Assembly: GCA_016025055.1 (NCBI GenBank) | Contig: CP065590.1 | Location: 1,736,001-1,800,000, forward strand | DNA: 64,000 bases | Reading direction: 5' to 3' | Source of the DNA: Chryseobacterium indologenes | GTDB lineage: Bacteria; Bacteroidota; Bacteroidia; Flavobacteriales; Weeksellaceae | In this document: positions 1 through 8,459 of the stretch, piece by piece | Numbering within the stretch: the stretch's first letter is position 1 | Layout: each line of letters begins with the position of its first letter | The notes under the pieces: model-generated | Seen by the model: the letters and a program-made list of their open reading frames with translations, nothing else | What the model was told of the DNA's origin: nothing | The model's database searches: none | Translations under genes and position numbers: made by a program

Positions 1-449
1 GCCCCCATCTGCAATCCAAAATCTAAAGTTTTTGTTTTTCCGTATGCTGCTTTTATTTTATCACTTTTTCCTACAAGAAAACCAATTGAAGGTCCCGCAT
101 TTACATATACCGGGCCGAAACTGTATTTTGCCAGCACCGGAATCTCGATATAATTGAAGTTGTAGGTCTGGTTTCCAAAATGGTTTTTGATCCTGGTTCC
201 TTTACTTATAAAATTGACTTCCGGCTGTACAGAAAAATTTTGTAATCCCGTCTGGATATTCACGCCCAGACCAGCCTGAAATGATGTTTTAGACTTTTCG
301 CCATCCATATTTTTAATCGATTGTGTAGCGATAGTAATTCCCACTTTAGGAATCAGTTCAATACCTGAATCTTTTTTTGTGTCCTTGGTTTGCTGAGCCT
401 GTAATCCCAATCCTAATACTACTGCTGTGATTGCTAAAAACTTTTTCAT
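1..449 (-). CDS. Outer-membrane beta-barrel (PorT-like) protein, 3' end outside window
   Basis: The reading frame starts at the ATG whose complement lies at 447-449 and is still open at base 1, so only about 149 N-terminal residues are visible. They begin with a signal peptide (MKKFLAITAVVLGLGLQAQ), followed by alternating hydrophobic/polar stretches with many Gly, Asn and aromatic residues, such as FSVQPEVNF and YNFNYIEIPVLAKYSF, typical of the small outer-membrane barrel family (OMP_b-brl_2, PorT-like) that is abundant in Bacteroidota. A role in the outer membrane is inferred from the family; no substrate can be named. The gene is divergent from the RND efflux operon and shares its 305-base upstream region, which holds repeated half-sites. 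Confidence 0.75.
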   Translation of the reverse strand, partial: MKKFLAITAVVLGLGLQAQQTKDTKKDSGIELIPKVGITIATQSIKNMDGEKSKTSFQAGLGVNIQTGLQNFSVQPEVNFISKGTRIKNHFGNQTYNFNYIEIPVLAKYSFGPVYVNAGPSIGFLVGKSDKIKAAYGKTKTLDFGLQMG

Positions 450-538
450 TTGATAAAATTTAAATTATTGATTTGTTTTTGGGTTGATTAACAATGCGAA
501 ATTAGAGTGCAGAATATCCTTGACTGAAAGTTTTACAA

Positions 539-685
539 GTGAACCGTAGAAATTAAAATGCCAACCGTATTTTTGTATTGATTAAATGTAAAAGAACCGT
601 TTTTATGGCTTCAAACTGCATAAACAGGCACTTTTCTTTTCATTTTTCGTATCATACGGTTCACCTGCCATTAATTACGGTTCAC
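539..685. promoter_or_regulatory. Candidate operator: paired GTGAACCGTA half-sites 21 bp apart
   Basis: The divergent intergenic region 450-754 holds GTGAACCGTA at 539-548 and two exact reverse-complement copies, TACGGTTCAC, at 655-664 and 676-685, which start 21 bp apart. A degenerate copy sharing AACCGTA lies at 563-569, again 21 bp from the equivalent bases of the first, and AACCGTT lies at 595-601. Direct half-sites two helical turns apart on the same DNA face are the usual AraC-family arrangement. One pair faces each divergent gene. The regulator itself is not in the window. Binding is inferred from the repeat pattern only. Confidence 0.5.
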
Positions 686-754
686 CCGATTTCTGAGTGG
701 ATAACCTTATTATATGACCTTATTTTGCTCCTGTAAAATTTAAAATCAAATGTT

Positions 755-1873
755 ATGAATTACAGAAAAGGATATCTGGCACTTCCTCTGATAGCAGCAG
801 CAATATTGTATTCCTGCGGTTCAGGAAATGCCCAGGAAAATTCCCAACAAATGCCTGCCTTACCTACCGATTTTATTCAGGTAAAGTCAGGTGATGAAGA
901 CGTTTCTACCGGATATCCGGGAAGCATAGAAGGGCAGGATAATGTAGAGATAAAAGCTCAGATCACAGGATATCTGGAAGCCGTGTATATCAAAGAAGGA
1001 CAATATGTTACCAAGGGACAGACGTTGTTTAGAATTAACCCGTCGGTTTATAACGAACAGGTTAATACGAATCAGGCGGCTTTAAAAGCAGCATTGGCTG
1101 CTCAGGAAACGGCAAGACTGGAAGTCGAAAAATTAAAACCGCTGGTAGAAGGAAAAGTAGTTTCCGATATGCAGCTAAAAACGGCTCAGGCTAATTTTAA
1201 AGCAGCAGCAGCGCAAGTAGCACAGGCTCAATCTTCATTAGGCTCTTCAAAGATCAATGCCAACTTTACCTATATCAAAGCTCCTGTGAGCGGATATATC
1301 GGAAGAATTCCGAACAGAGTAGGTAACCTGATCAGTCCTTCTGATGCAACACCGCTCACGACGCTTTCAAACATCAACACAGTCAATGTATATTTCTCAA
1401 TGAATGAAGCTGATTTTATAGCACACAGCAGAGCTGCAACCGCAGGAAATAAGACAGAAAATGTCGAATTAATTCTGGCAGACGGCTCCAAATACGGATT
1501 ACCCGGAAAACTGGAAAGTGCCAGCGGAAACTTCGACAGAACCACCGGAAGTATCCAGATGAAAGCTGTTTTCCAGAACCCTGATAAATTGTTAAGGTCT
1601 GGAGGAACAGGAAGGGTGATGATACACAATGCATTGGACGGAGTGGTTAAACTTCCTAAAACTTCTGTGAAAGATATTCAGGATAAATTCTTTGTCTATA
1701 AACTGGAAGGCAAAGATAAGGTGAAGATGACCCAGATCAAGGTGTCCGGAAGTACTTCCCAGGATTACTTTATCAGAGAAGGAGTGAATGCAGGAGATAA
1801 AATTGCCATCAACAGGATCGATGCTCTTACTGACGGAGCTCAGGTAGTGGCAAAAGTGATGCCTTCAAAATAA
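755..1873 (+). CDS. RND efflux periplasmic adaptor (HlyD/AcrA family)
   Basis: This 372-residue lipoprotein-like adaptor links an inner-membrane RND pump to an outer-membrane channel. The N-terminus carries a lipobox-like ILYSCGS, suggesting a lipid anchor. A split lipoyl domain flanks a coiled-coil hairpin: VEIKAQITGYLEAVYIKEGQ near residue 70, a helical hairpin rich in Ala, Gln and Lys at about 95-165, then INANFTYIKAPVSGYIGR near 170-185. A beta-barrel and membrane-proximal domain follow. It is the first gene of an operon with the pump 30 bases downstream and the channel after it. Its upstream region contains paired half-sites, so regulated expression is likely. Length and domain order are normal for the MexA/AcrA family; the drug spectrum cannot be told from sequence. 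Confidence 0.93.
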   Translation: MNYRKGYLALPLIAAAILYSCGSGNAQENSQQMPALPTDFIQVKSGDEDVSTGYPGSIEGQDNVEIKAQITGYLEAVYIKEGQYVTKGQTLFRINPSVYNEQVNTNQAALKAALAAQETARLEVEKLKPLVEGKVVSDMQLKTAQANFKAAAAQVAQAQSSLGSSKINANFTYIKAPVSGYIGRIPNRVGNLISPSDATPLTTLSNINTVNVYFSMNEADFIAHSRAATAGNKTENVELILADGSKYGLPGKLESASGNFDRTTGSIQMKAVFQNPDKLLRSGGTGRVMIHNALDGVVKLPKTSVKDIQDKFFVYKLEGKDKVKMTQIKVSGSTSQDYFIREGVNAGDKIAINRIDALTDGAQVVAKVMPSK

Positions 1874-1903
1874 TTTTTATAATCATTCTTAGATCATTCG
1901 AAA

Positions 1904-4900
1904 ATGTTAAAAAAGATAATTGACCGTCCTGTACTGGCGACGGTGATATCCCTTATCATTGTTATTTTAGGGATCATAGGACTCAACCAGCTTGCTGTGA
2001 CGAGGTTCCCGGATATTTCACCACCTACAATTACCGTCTCAGGATCTTATCCGGGAGGAAATAGTGAAACGGTGATCCGTTCGGTAGTAACTCCGCTGGA
2101 AGAACAGATTAACGGAGTGGAGGACATGAGCTACATGAAGTCCACAGCGAGTAACGACGGAACATTTACCATTTCTGTTATATTCAAACAGGGGGTAAAT
2201 GCCGATCAGGCTGCAGTAAACGTACAGAACAGAGTACAGCAGGCGACTCCCATACTTCCCCAGGAAGTAATAAGAATGGGACTGACAACCTCCAAACAGC
2301 AAAACAGTATGGTATTGATCTTCAATATCTATACGGAAGATAATAAGCAATATGACGAAACATTCCTTCAGAACTATGCCAATATCAACCTTATTCCTCA
2401 AGTTAAAAGGGTAAAAGGGGTAGGGCAGGCCCAGATTTTCGGGATCAAAGATTATTCCATGAGAATCTGGCTGAATCCCCAGAAAATGTCTTCATACGGA
2501 TTGGTTCCAGCTGATGTTTCCAATGCAATTGCAGATCACAGCTTGGAATCTGCCCCGGGGAAACTGGGAGAAGAATCCAATGCGGCGCTGGAATATGTAA
2601 TCCGATACAAAGGAAAAAAGAATACTCCGGAACAGTATGAAAATATGATCGTCAAAAATGACGGGACCAAAGTGATCAGGCTTAAAGATGTAGCCCGTGT
2701 AGAATTCGGATCTATCAACAATACCGGTGACAACCTTTCCAATGGGAAGAACGCCGTTACTGTAGCAATTATGCAGACTACAGGATCAAATGCGAATGAA
2801 ATTGAAATAGGAGTAAACAAAGCCATCGATCAGTTGTCAAAATCATTCCCTCCAGGTATCAAATATACCAAGGTAATGAGTACCAAAGAAAGACTGGACG
2901 AAGCGACAGGTCAGGTAAAATCAACGCTGATTGAGGCATTTATCCTGGTATTTATTGTGGTATTCATATTCTTACAGGATTTCAGGTCGACGATTATTCC
3001 TGCCATTGCAGTTCCCGTAGCAATTATCGGTACCTTCTTCTTCCTTCTGGTATTAGGATTTACCATCAACGTGCTGACGCTTTTCGCCCTTGTACTGGCG
3101 ATCGGTATTGTCGTCGATGATGCCATTGTAGTAGTGGAAGCAGTTCACAGTAATATGGAAGGTACAGACCTTTCGGGAAGAGACGCCACCCATAAAGCGA
3201 TGGGAGAAATTACAGGGGCTGTTATCTCTATTACCCTTGTAATGTCTGCGGTATTTATTCCTATCGGGTTTATGTCTGGATCTGCAGGATTATTCTATAA
3301 GCAGTTTGCCTATACATTAGCCATTGCAATTATCATTTCAGCAGTTAATGCATTAACACTGACGCCGGCTTTATGTGCGGTATTTTTGAAAAACCACCAT
3401 GCAGAAGAAGGAGGCAAGCCAAAAGGTTTCGGACAGAGATTCGCAGTAGCATTTAACGCAGGGTTTAATAATATGACAAACCGTTATGCAAAAGGAGTGA
3501 AGTTCCTGATCGGTCGTAAGTGGATTGCAGCCGGATTAATAGCCGGAATCATCGGATTATCCGCCTGGTTAATGACAAGTACCCCAAAGAGTTTTGTCCC
3601 TATGGAAGATGACGGATTCTTTATTTACTCATTAAGCATGCCGCCGGGAACAGGATTGACAAAAACCACAGAGGTTTCGAATAAAATCAATACAATTTTA
3701 AAAGGAGTAGATGCCGTTCAGGAAAATACATCCATTACAGGATTTAACCTGTTAAGTAACAGTGCCGGACCAGCATATGCAATGGGATTTGTGAAGCTGA
3801 AACCTAAAAAAGAAAGAGGAGCCGTTCAGGATATCGATGAGATCATGAATATTGTGAATGGAAAACTGGCTGAAATTAAAGAAGGAAGTGTGATAAGCTT
3901 CAGAATGCCTCCGGTAGAAGGATATGGGGTTACCAGTGGCTCAGAGATCGTGTTACAGGACCGTATGAGTAGAGATCCGCAGTCCCTTAAAGCAAAAGCC
4001 GATGACCTGATCGGACAACTGATGCAGGTTCCTGAAGTGGCGTATGCATATACCATGTTCAGGGCAGATTATCCTCAGCTTGAACTTGAAGTAAATGAAG
4101 ATAAGGCGAAGCAGCTGGGAGTAAGTATTTCTCAACTTTTAGGAACAGTGCAGACGTATTTCTCCGGAGACCAGTCTCAGAACTTCTCCAGATTCGGAAA
4201 ATTCTACAGAGTAAATATCAAGGCAGACGGAGTTTTCAGAATGGATGAGCAGGCCTTCAACGATATTTTTGTGAAGAATGATAAAGGGGAAATGGTTCCG
4301 GTGAATACACTGGTCACATTGAAAAAAGTTTACGGTCCTGAATCTGTCCAGCGATATAATTTGTATAACTCTTTAAATATCAATGTAGTGCCGAAACCGG
4401 GAGTAAGTAACGGAGCCCTGATGGATAAAATGGAGCAGACGCTTAGTAAACTGCCTTCCGATTACAGCTATGAATGGACAGGTTTAAGTTTGGAAGAAAA
4501 ATCAGCAGGAAATCAAACCGTTGTCATCCTTGGGTTGTGTTTGCTTTTCGTATACCTGCTTCTGTCAGCACAATATGAAAGTTATATTCTTCCTTTAGCA
4601 GTAATGCTTTCAATTCCTACCGGAGTGTTAGGAGCATTCTTAGGAATCAAGGCGATTGGGTTTGATAACAACATTTATGTACAGGTAGGATTGATTATGT
4701 TGATCGGATTGCTGGCGAAAAATGCCATTCTTATTGTAGAATTTGCCGTACAGCGTAGAAAAGCAGGTCTTTCGATTCTTGATTCTGCACTGGAAGGGGC
4801 AAAAGCAAGGTTACGTCCTATTATCATGACCTCACTGGCATTCATTGTAGGAATGATTCCTTTGATGATCTCAACAGGAGGGATGGCCTCAGGAAACAAG

Positions 4901-5062
4901 TCCATCAGTGTAAGTGCTGCGATCGGGATGTTGAGTGGAGTAATTCTGGGAGTATTTGTAATCCCTGTATTATACATGTTCTTCCAATATCTGGATGAGA
5001 AATTTTCATCCAAAAAGAAGTATCCTGTAACCCAAAATCAATTGACAAATGAGAATATTTAA
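1904..5062 (+). CDS. RND multidrug efflux pump, AcrB/MexB-like (HAE1)
   Basis: A 1052-residue inner-membrane drug/proton antiporter of the usual AcrB length. It starts with the cytoplasmic-TM1 sequence MLKKIIDRPVLATVISLII. The proton-relay residues are visible: the Asp pair in GIVVDDAIVVVEA (TM4) and the Lys in GLLAKNAILIVEFAV (TM10). Two large periplasmic loops separate two sets of six membrane helices. The gene lies between the adaptor and the TolC-like channel and overlaps the channel's start by 14 bases, implying translational coupling. The whole operon would form a tripartite pump spanning both membranes. Substrates are unknown; HAE1 members usually export hydrophobic and amphiphilic compounds. 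Confidence 0.96.
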   Translation: MLKKIIDRPVLATVISLIIVILGIIGLNQLAVTRFPDISPPTITVSGSYPGGNSETVIRSVVTPLEEQINGVEDMSYMKSTASNDGTFTISVIFKQGVNADQAAVNVQNRVQQATPILPQEVIRMGLTTSKQQNSMVLIFNIYTEDNKQYDETFLQNYANINLIPQVKRVKGVGQAQIFGIKDYSMRIWLNPQKMSSYGLVPADVSNAIADHSLESAPGKLGEESNAALEYVIRYKGKKNTPEQYENMIVKNDGTKVIRLKDVARVEFGSINNTGDNLSNGKNAVTVAIMQTTGSNANEIEIGVNKAIDQLSKSFPPGIKYTKVMSTKERLDEATGQVKSTLIEAFILVFIVVFIFLQDFRSTIIPAIAVPVAIIGTFFFLLVLGFTINVLTLFALVLAIGIVVDDAIVVVEAVHSNMEGTDLSGRDATHKAMGEITGAVISITLVMSAVFIPIGFMSGSAGLFYKQFAYTLAIAIIISAVNALTLTPALCAVFLKNHHAEEGGKPKGFGQRFAVAFNAGFNNMTNRYAKGVKFLIGRKWIAAGLIAGIIGLSAWLMTSTPKSFVPMEDDGFFIYSLSMPPGTGLTKTTEVSNKINTILKGVDAVQENTSITGFNLLSNSAGPAYAMGFVKLKPKKERGAVQDIDEIMNIVNGKLAEIKEGSVISFRMPPVEGYGVTSGSEIVLQDRMSRDPQSLKAKADDLIGQLMQVPEVAYAYTMFRADYPQLELEVNEDKAKQLGVSISQLLGTVQTYFSGDQSQNFSRFGKFYRVNIKADGVFRMDEQAFNDIFVKNDKGEMVPVNTLVTLKKVYGPESVQRYNLYNSLNINVVPKPGVSNGALMDKMEQTLSKLPSDYSYEWTGLSLEEKSAGNQTVVILGLCLLFVYLLLSAQYESYILPLAVMLSIPTGVLGAFLGIKAIGFDNNIYVQVGLIMLIGLLAKNAILIVEFAVQRRKAGLSILDSALEGAKARLRPIIMTSLAFIVGMIPLMISTGGMASGNKSISVSAAIGMLSGVILGVFVIPVLYMFFQYLDEKFSSKKKYPVTQNQLTNENI

Positions 5063-6464
5063 TATAAAGAATTTCCTTATTTCAGGCGCAATGGCATCAT
5101 TACTGGTGTCTTGTGCCGTAGGAAAAAAATATACAAGAACAGATCTTCAGGTTCCGGAAACATATAAAGAATCTGTGCAGGTAACAGGAGATACCGTAGT
5201 CCTTCCATGGAAAACCTTCTTCAAAGATCCTAAACTGGTAGGATTAATTGATAAAGCGTTAACCAGAAATAACGAAGTGAACGTGGCCCTGAAGAATATA
5301 GAACAGCTGGATCTGATCTATAAACAAGCCAAGCTATCCCTGATGCCCACTTTAGATTTCAGCGCAGGAGCCAACAGAAGCTGGGCCTCTAAGAACAGTC
5401 TTAACGGATCCCTTAACGAACAGTTTTTAGGAACGAAATATATAGACGATTTTAATGCAACTCTGAGACTGTCATGGGAAGTTGATATTTGGGGAAAAGC
5501 CAAAATGCAGAAAGAATCAGCTGCTGCAGAATATTTCGCCCAGAAAGAAAATTTAAATGCAATCAAAAGCCGTATTGTCGTTCAGGTAGCCCAGGCTTAC
5601 TACAACCTGATCAGCCTTGATGAACAGATGAAAATAGCTGAACAAAATATTGAGCTGAGTGATAATACACTTAAAATGATGAACCTTCAGTTTACTGCAG
5701 GACAGATCAACTCACTGGCAGTTCAGCAATCGGAGGCTCAGAAAAAAACAGCAGAGCTATTGATTCCTTTGGCAAAGCAGAATATTTCTATCCAGGAAAA
5801 TGCATTGAGCATTCTGTGTGGAGAATATCCTTCTAAAATTGAAAGAGAAGGGCATCTGAAAAATATGATTCCCGGAAACACTTTATCAGAAGGTCTGCCC
5901 GCACAGCTGTTGAGCCGAAGACCGGATCTTAAGGTAGCAGAATTCAATGTGATCAGCCTGAATGCAAAAACGGGACTGGCAAAAGCTGCCATGTACCCAA
6001 GCATCAGCCTGAGTCCGCAGATTGGAGTTAACTCTAATAAGTTTAACAGTTGGTTTGATATCCCGGGTTCAATTACCAAGGCAATTGCCGCCAATCTTGC
6101 CGCTCCGATTTTTCAGAAAAAACAATTGAAAACAGCGTATGAAACGGCATTAATAGAGCAGGAAAAAGCGGCAATAAATTTTAAACAGGCAGTGATGACA
6201 GCGGTAGCAGAAGTGTCTGATGCCATGGCAAAATCTAAAGGTTCTTCCGAAAGACTGCAGCTTTTAGACCAGAGAACAGCCATTTTGGATAAAGGCATCA
6301 ATGATGCATTAAAACTTTATAAAAGCGGGATGGCCACTTATTTAGAGGTAATTACAGCTCAGAATAATAAACTGCAGAACGATCTTGAATCAATCAACGT
6401 TACCCTTGAAAGATTAAATGCAGAGGTTGACTTGTACAGAGCACTAGGCGGCGGTGTACAATAA
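5049..6464 (+). CDS. Outer-membrane efflux channel (NodT/OprM-like)
   Basis: A 471-residue TolC-family lipoprotein. The N-terminus has a lipobox (SLLVSCAVGKKY). Two copies of the outer-membrane efflux domain follow, recognisable from helix motifs such as LSWEVDIWGKAKMQ and LLSRRPDLKVAEFNV, the latter typical of the NodT subfamily. The start codon lies inside the end of the pump gene (14-base overlap), so the channel is the third member of a tripartite system. A clear intrinsic terminator follows 23 bases after the stop. It forms the trimeric outer-membrane exit duct. Confidence 0.94.
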   Translation: MRIFNIKNFLISGAMASLLVSCAVGKKYTRTDLQVPETYKESVQVTGDTVVLPWKTFFKDPKLVGLIDKALTRNNEVNVALKNIEQLDLIYKQAKLSLMPTLDFSAGANRSWASKNSLNGSLNEQFLGTKYIDDFNATLRLSWEVDIWGKAKMQKESAAAEYFAQKENLNAIKSRIVVQVAQAYYNLISLDEQMKIAEQNIELSDNTLKMMNLQFTAGQINSLAVQQSEAQKKTAELLIPLAKQNISIQENALSILCGEYPSKIEREGHLKNMIPGNTLSEGLPAQLLSRRPDLKVAEFNVISLNAKTGLAKAAMYPSISLSPQIGVNSNKFNSWFDIPGSITKAIAANLAAPIFQKKQLKTAYETALIEQEKAAINFKQAVMTAVAEVSDAMAKSKGSSERLQLLDQRTAILDKGINDALKLYKSGMATYLEVITAQNNKLQNDLESINVTLERLNAEVDLYRALGGGVQ

Positions 6465-6486
6465 AAATGTAAATGGTAACAAAGAG

Positions 6487-6513
6487 AAGGAAGCTGGAAA
6501 TAGCTTCCTTTTT
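6487..6513 (+). terminator. Intrinsic terminator after RND efflux operon
   Basis: GGAAGCT (6489-6495) pairs with AGCTTCC (6502-6508) around a six-base loop and is followed by TTTTT. It ends the efflux operon and separates it from the convergent cupin gene. Confidence 0.8.
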
Positions 6514-6538
6514 CATTCAAATAGTTTTAAACTGCGAT

Positions 6539-7030
6539 CTAATCCAAATAATCCGGTGGGTAGGTCGCCAAACCATATTTGTTATCAATAGTTTTTAGAA
6601 AAGCAATTCTTTCAGGAGTGGGCGGTGTAGCTGGTAAAAATTCACCAGGCTTTACAGGCATACCCACTTCTCTGAATACCTGTTCCAAACCTGCGGGAAC
6701 AACAGTACAAAGCATACGGGCAAATTGATCTGAAATATTTTTAAAACAGTGGATTCCTCCATTGAAGGGAATATTAACAAATTCTCCCTTTTTAACAATT
6801 GATTTTCCGGTCTCGGTTGTAAATTCCAGTTCTCCTTCCGCCAAAAAGAACATTTCCTGAATATCAGGATGGGAATGTGGAAGCGGGCCCCCGCCCGGAG
6901 GAACAAGCATCTCAATAACTGCGTATGCATCATTATTCTGATCTCCGGAAACAATGATGCGGTAATTACCTCCGGCAATACCTAGTGTTTCGCCCTTATC
7001 ATGATGAATAATTTGAATAGTATTTTTCAT
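6539..7030 (-). CDS. Cupin-domain protein
   Basis: A 163-residue small cupin. I chose the ATG at 7030 (MKNTIQIIHHDKGE) rather than one 111 bases upstream, because the extension is Lys/Phe-rich and unlike the family. The conserved cupin metal motif is visible as PLPHSHPDIQEMFFLAEGELE (its HxH with a later Glu), and the second motif contains IPFNGGIHCFKN. The fold usually binds a metal, and enzymes, sugar-binding proteins and regulators all use it, so no reaction can be assigned. It faces the efflux operon and is monocistronic. Confidence 0.75.
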   Translation of the reverse strand: MKNTIQIIHHDKGETLGIAGGNYRIIVSGDQNNDAYAVIEMLVPPGGGPLPHSHPDIQEMFFLAEGELEFTTETGKSIVKKGEFVNIPFNGGIHCFKNISDQFARMLCTVVPAGLEQVFREVGMPVKPGEFLPATPPTPERIAFLKTIDNKYGLATYPPDYLD

Positions 7031-7218
7031 ATTGTGATTTTTGATGACGCATTTTCCTACAAATTGAATGATGAATATAGTTTCTTTTTTGCTTACAATC
7101 AAGCCGTTGTGAAAAAAAACAATTTTTTTAAAAATTTTCATGCAAGATTTTCAAAAATGGGGGTTTATATAATTGAGTACTCGAAAATATTTTAATGTTT
7201 AATGAAAAAAATAATGTA

Positions 7219-7796
7219 ATGAAGAAATTTACAGTACCTCAATTTTTAATGGTGTTTTTAATCGTATTGACAGGTTTTACCTTATCAGCATGTAACAACG
7301 ATAACGGTCCGGATATTCCGCCGGTAAAAATGGAAGATATTAAAGGAAATTATAAAGGAAAGCTTATTACCGTACAGGGAAGTGTGAAAACAGAAAAAAT
7401 ACAGGCTTTCACAGCAAAAAAGATACGATTACGTTTGCAGAATTTCCGATCGGTGAAATTGTAAAAAACGTTATAAAAGATCCGGCAAAGGCAGAAACAG
7501 CTTTGAAGACAATGGGAAAAGTAAAGTATGACCTTAATTATAAAGCTACAATAAATACGGCCAGCAATGTATTGGAATTGGTATTTACTCCTAAAGTACT
7601 TGAGCTTAAGATTCCTGTAGATGGAGCAAATAAAAATACAAAGGTGACATTGGTTGCTAAGCAGAAAGGCTTTTTTGTAGGAATGGATCAATCCCTGAGA
7701 TACGCTATAGTTGCAGAAAAAATTACTGTAGATGGAACAGACCTTACACCTTATGAGGCTATTAATTATAATTTTCCGTTCTGCATAAAAAACTAA
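7219..7796 (+). CDS. DUF4840-like lipoprotein, frameshifted at an A6 tract
   Basis: Two frames join at the six-A run 7416-7421. The first gives a signal peptide with lipobox (GFTLSACNNDN) and then MEDIKGNYKGKLITVQG. The second resumes with KKDTITFAEFPIGEIVKNVI and runs to the stop at 7796. Adding one A restores a 192-residue protein. The pattern, a short lipoprotein with an early GNYKGKL motif and a late CIKN end, resembles the DUF4840 family of Bacteroidota lipoproteins. Function unknown. Start chosen at MKKFTVPQ, giving a normal signal peptide. The single-base gap in a homopolymer may be a sequencing error instead of a real mutation. Confidence 0.6.
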
Positions 7797-7817
7797 TTAT
7801 AGATATTTCCAAAAATG

Positions 7818-7848
7818 GATTGCGCTTTTATAAGATGCAATCTATTTT
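7818..7848 (+). terminator. Hairpin terminator upstream of ECF sigma gene
   Basis: GATTGC (7818-7823) pairs with GCAATC (7837-7842), followed by TATTTTTG. It would end the DUF4840-like gene. Its position argues against starting the sigma-factor gene at 7815. Confidence 0.55.
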
Positions 7849-7892
7849 TGCTAAAATTTAAAGATATTCAACCAGACAGGGCTTCACGATAT

Positions 7893-8459
7893 ATGGAAGA
7901 AACGAAGGAACAGATTTTAGTGCAACATCTTTTGCAAAAGAAGGAAGCTGCCTGGAAAGAGCTTTTCGGAGCCTATTCCGGAAATCTGGCCTATGTTTGT
8001 TCCCGTTACGTAGCTGAGAAAGAGGATGCCCATGATATCCTTCAGAATAGTTTTATTAAAATGTTCCGCTCCATTGAATCATTTGAGTACAGGGGAGCCG
8101 GATCTTTAAAAGCGTGGATGACACGGATTACGGTCAATGAAGCTTTGAAACACATCAAGCAGAAAGGAAGCTTCAGTTCCCATATAGAGATCAATGACCT
8201 TCCTGATATTCCCAATGAAGAAGAACCTGATTTTGAGGAGATTCCACGCGAAAATATCATGGAAATGATCAGGAAACTTCCGGAAGGATACCGGACTGTT
8301 TTTAACCTGTTTGTATTTGAGAAAAAGAGCCATAAAGAAATTGCTGTGCTTTTGGGAATTGCCGAAAATTCTTCCGCATCGCAGTTTCACCGTGCAAAAG
8401 GCCTGCTTATTCAGAAAATAAAAGATTTTAAAACGTCAAAAAAAGCACAATATGAGTAA
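7893..8459 (+). CDS. ECF RNA polymerase sigma factor
   Basis: A 188-residue sigma-70 family protein of ECF length, starting at MEETKEQILVQHLLQ. Region 2 is visible as EDAHDILQNSFIKMFRSIESF with GSLKAWMTRITVNEAL. Region 4 is visible as LPEGYRTVFNLFVFEKKSHK with the helix-turn-helix EIAVLLGIAENSSASQFHRA. The last eight bases overlap the next gene, which has an anti-sigma-like N-terminus, so the pair is likely a sigma/anti-sigma unit. The upstream ATG at 7815 lies in a terminator hairpin and is rejected. Target genes are unknown, although the operon's own barrel protein suggests an envelope response. Confidence 0.88.
   Translation: MEETKEQILVQHLLQKKEAAWKELFGAYSGNLAYVCSRYVAEKEDAHDILQNSFIKMFRSIESFEYRGAGSLKAWMTRITVNEALKHIKQKGSFSSHIEINDLPDIPNEEEPDFEEIPRENIMEMIRKLPEGYRTVFNLFVFEKKSHKEIAVLLGIAENSSASQFHRAKGLLIQKIKDFKTSKKAQYE

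Noticed and set aside
6539..7141. Extended cupin start at 7141
   Set aside because: The additional 37 residues are a run of Lys, Phe and Ile with no relation to the cupin family.
7815..8459. Longer sigma-factor reading frame starting at 7815
   Set aside because: The start lies in a terminator hairpin and adds 26 Cys/Phe-rich residues that do not fit the family; ATG 7893 gives the normal ECF length.
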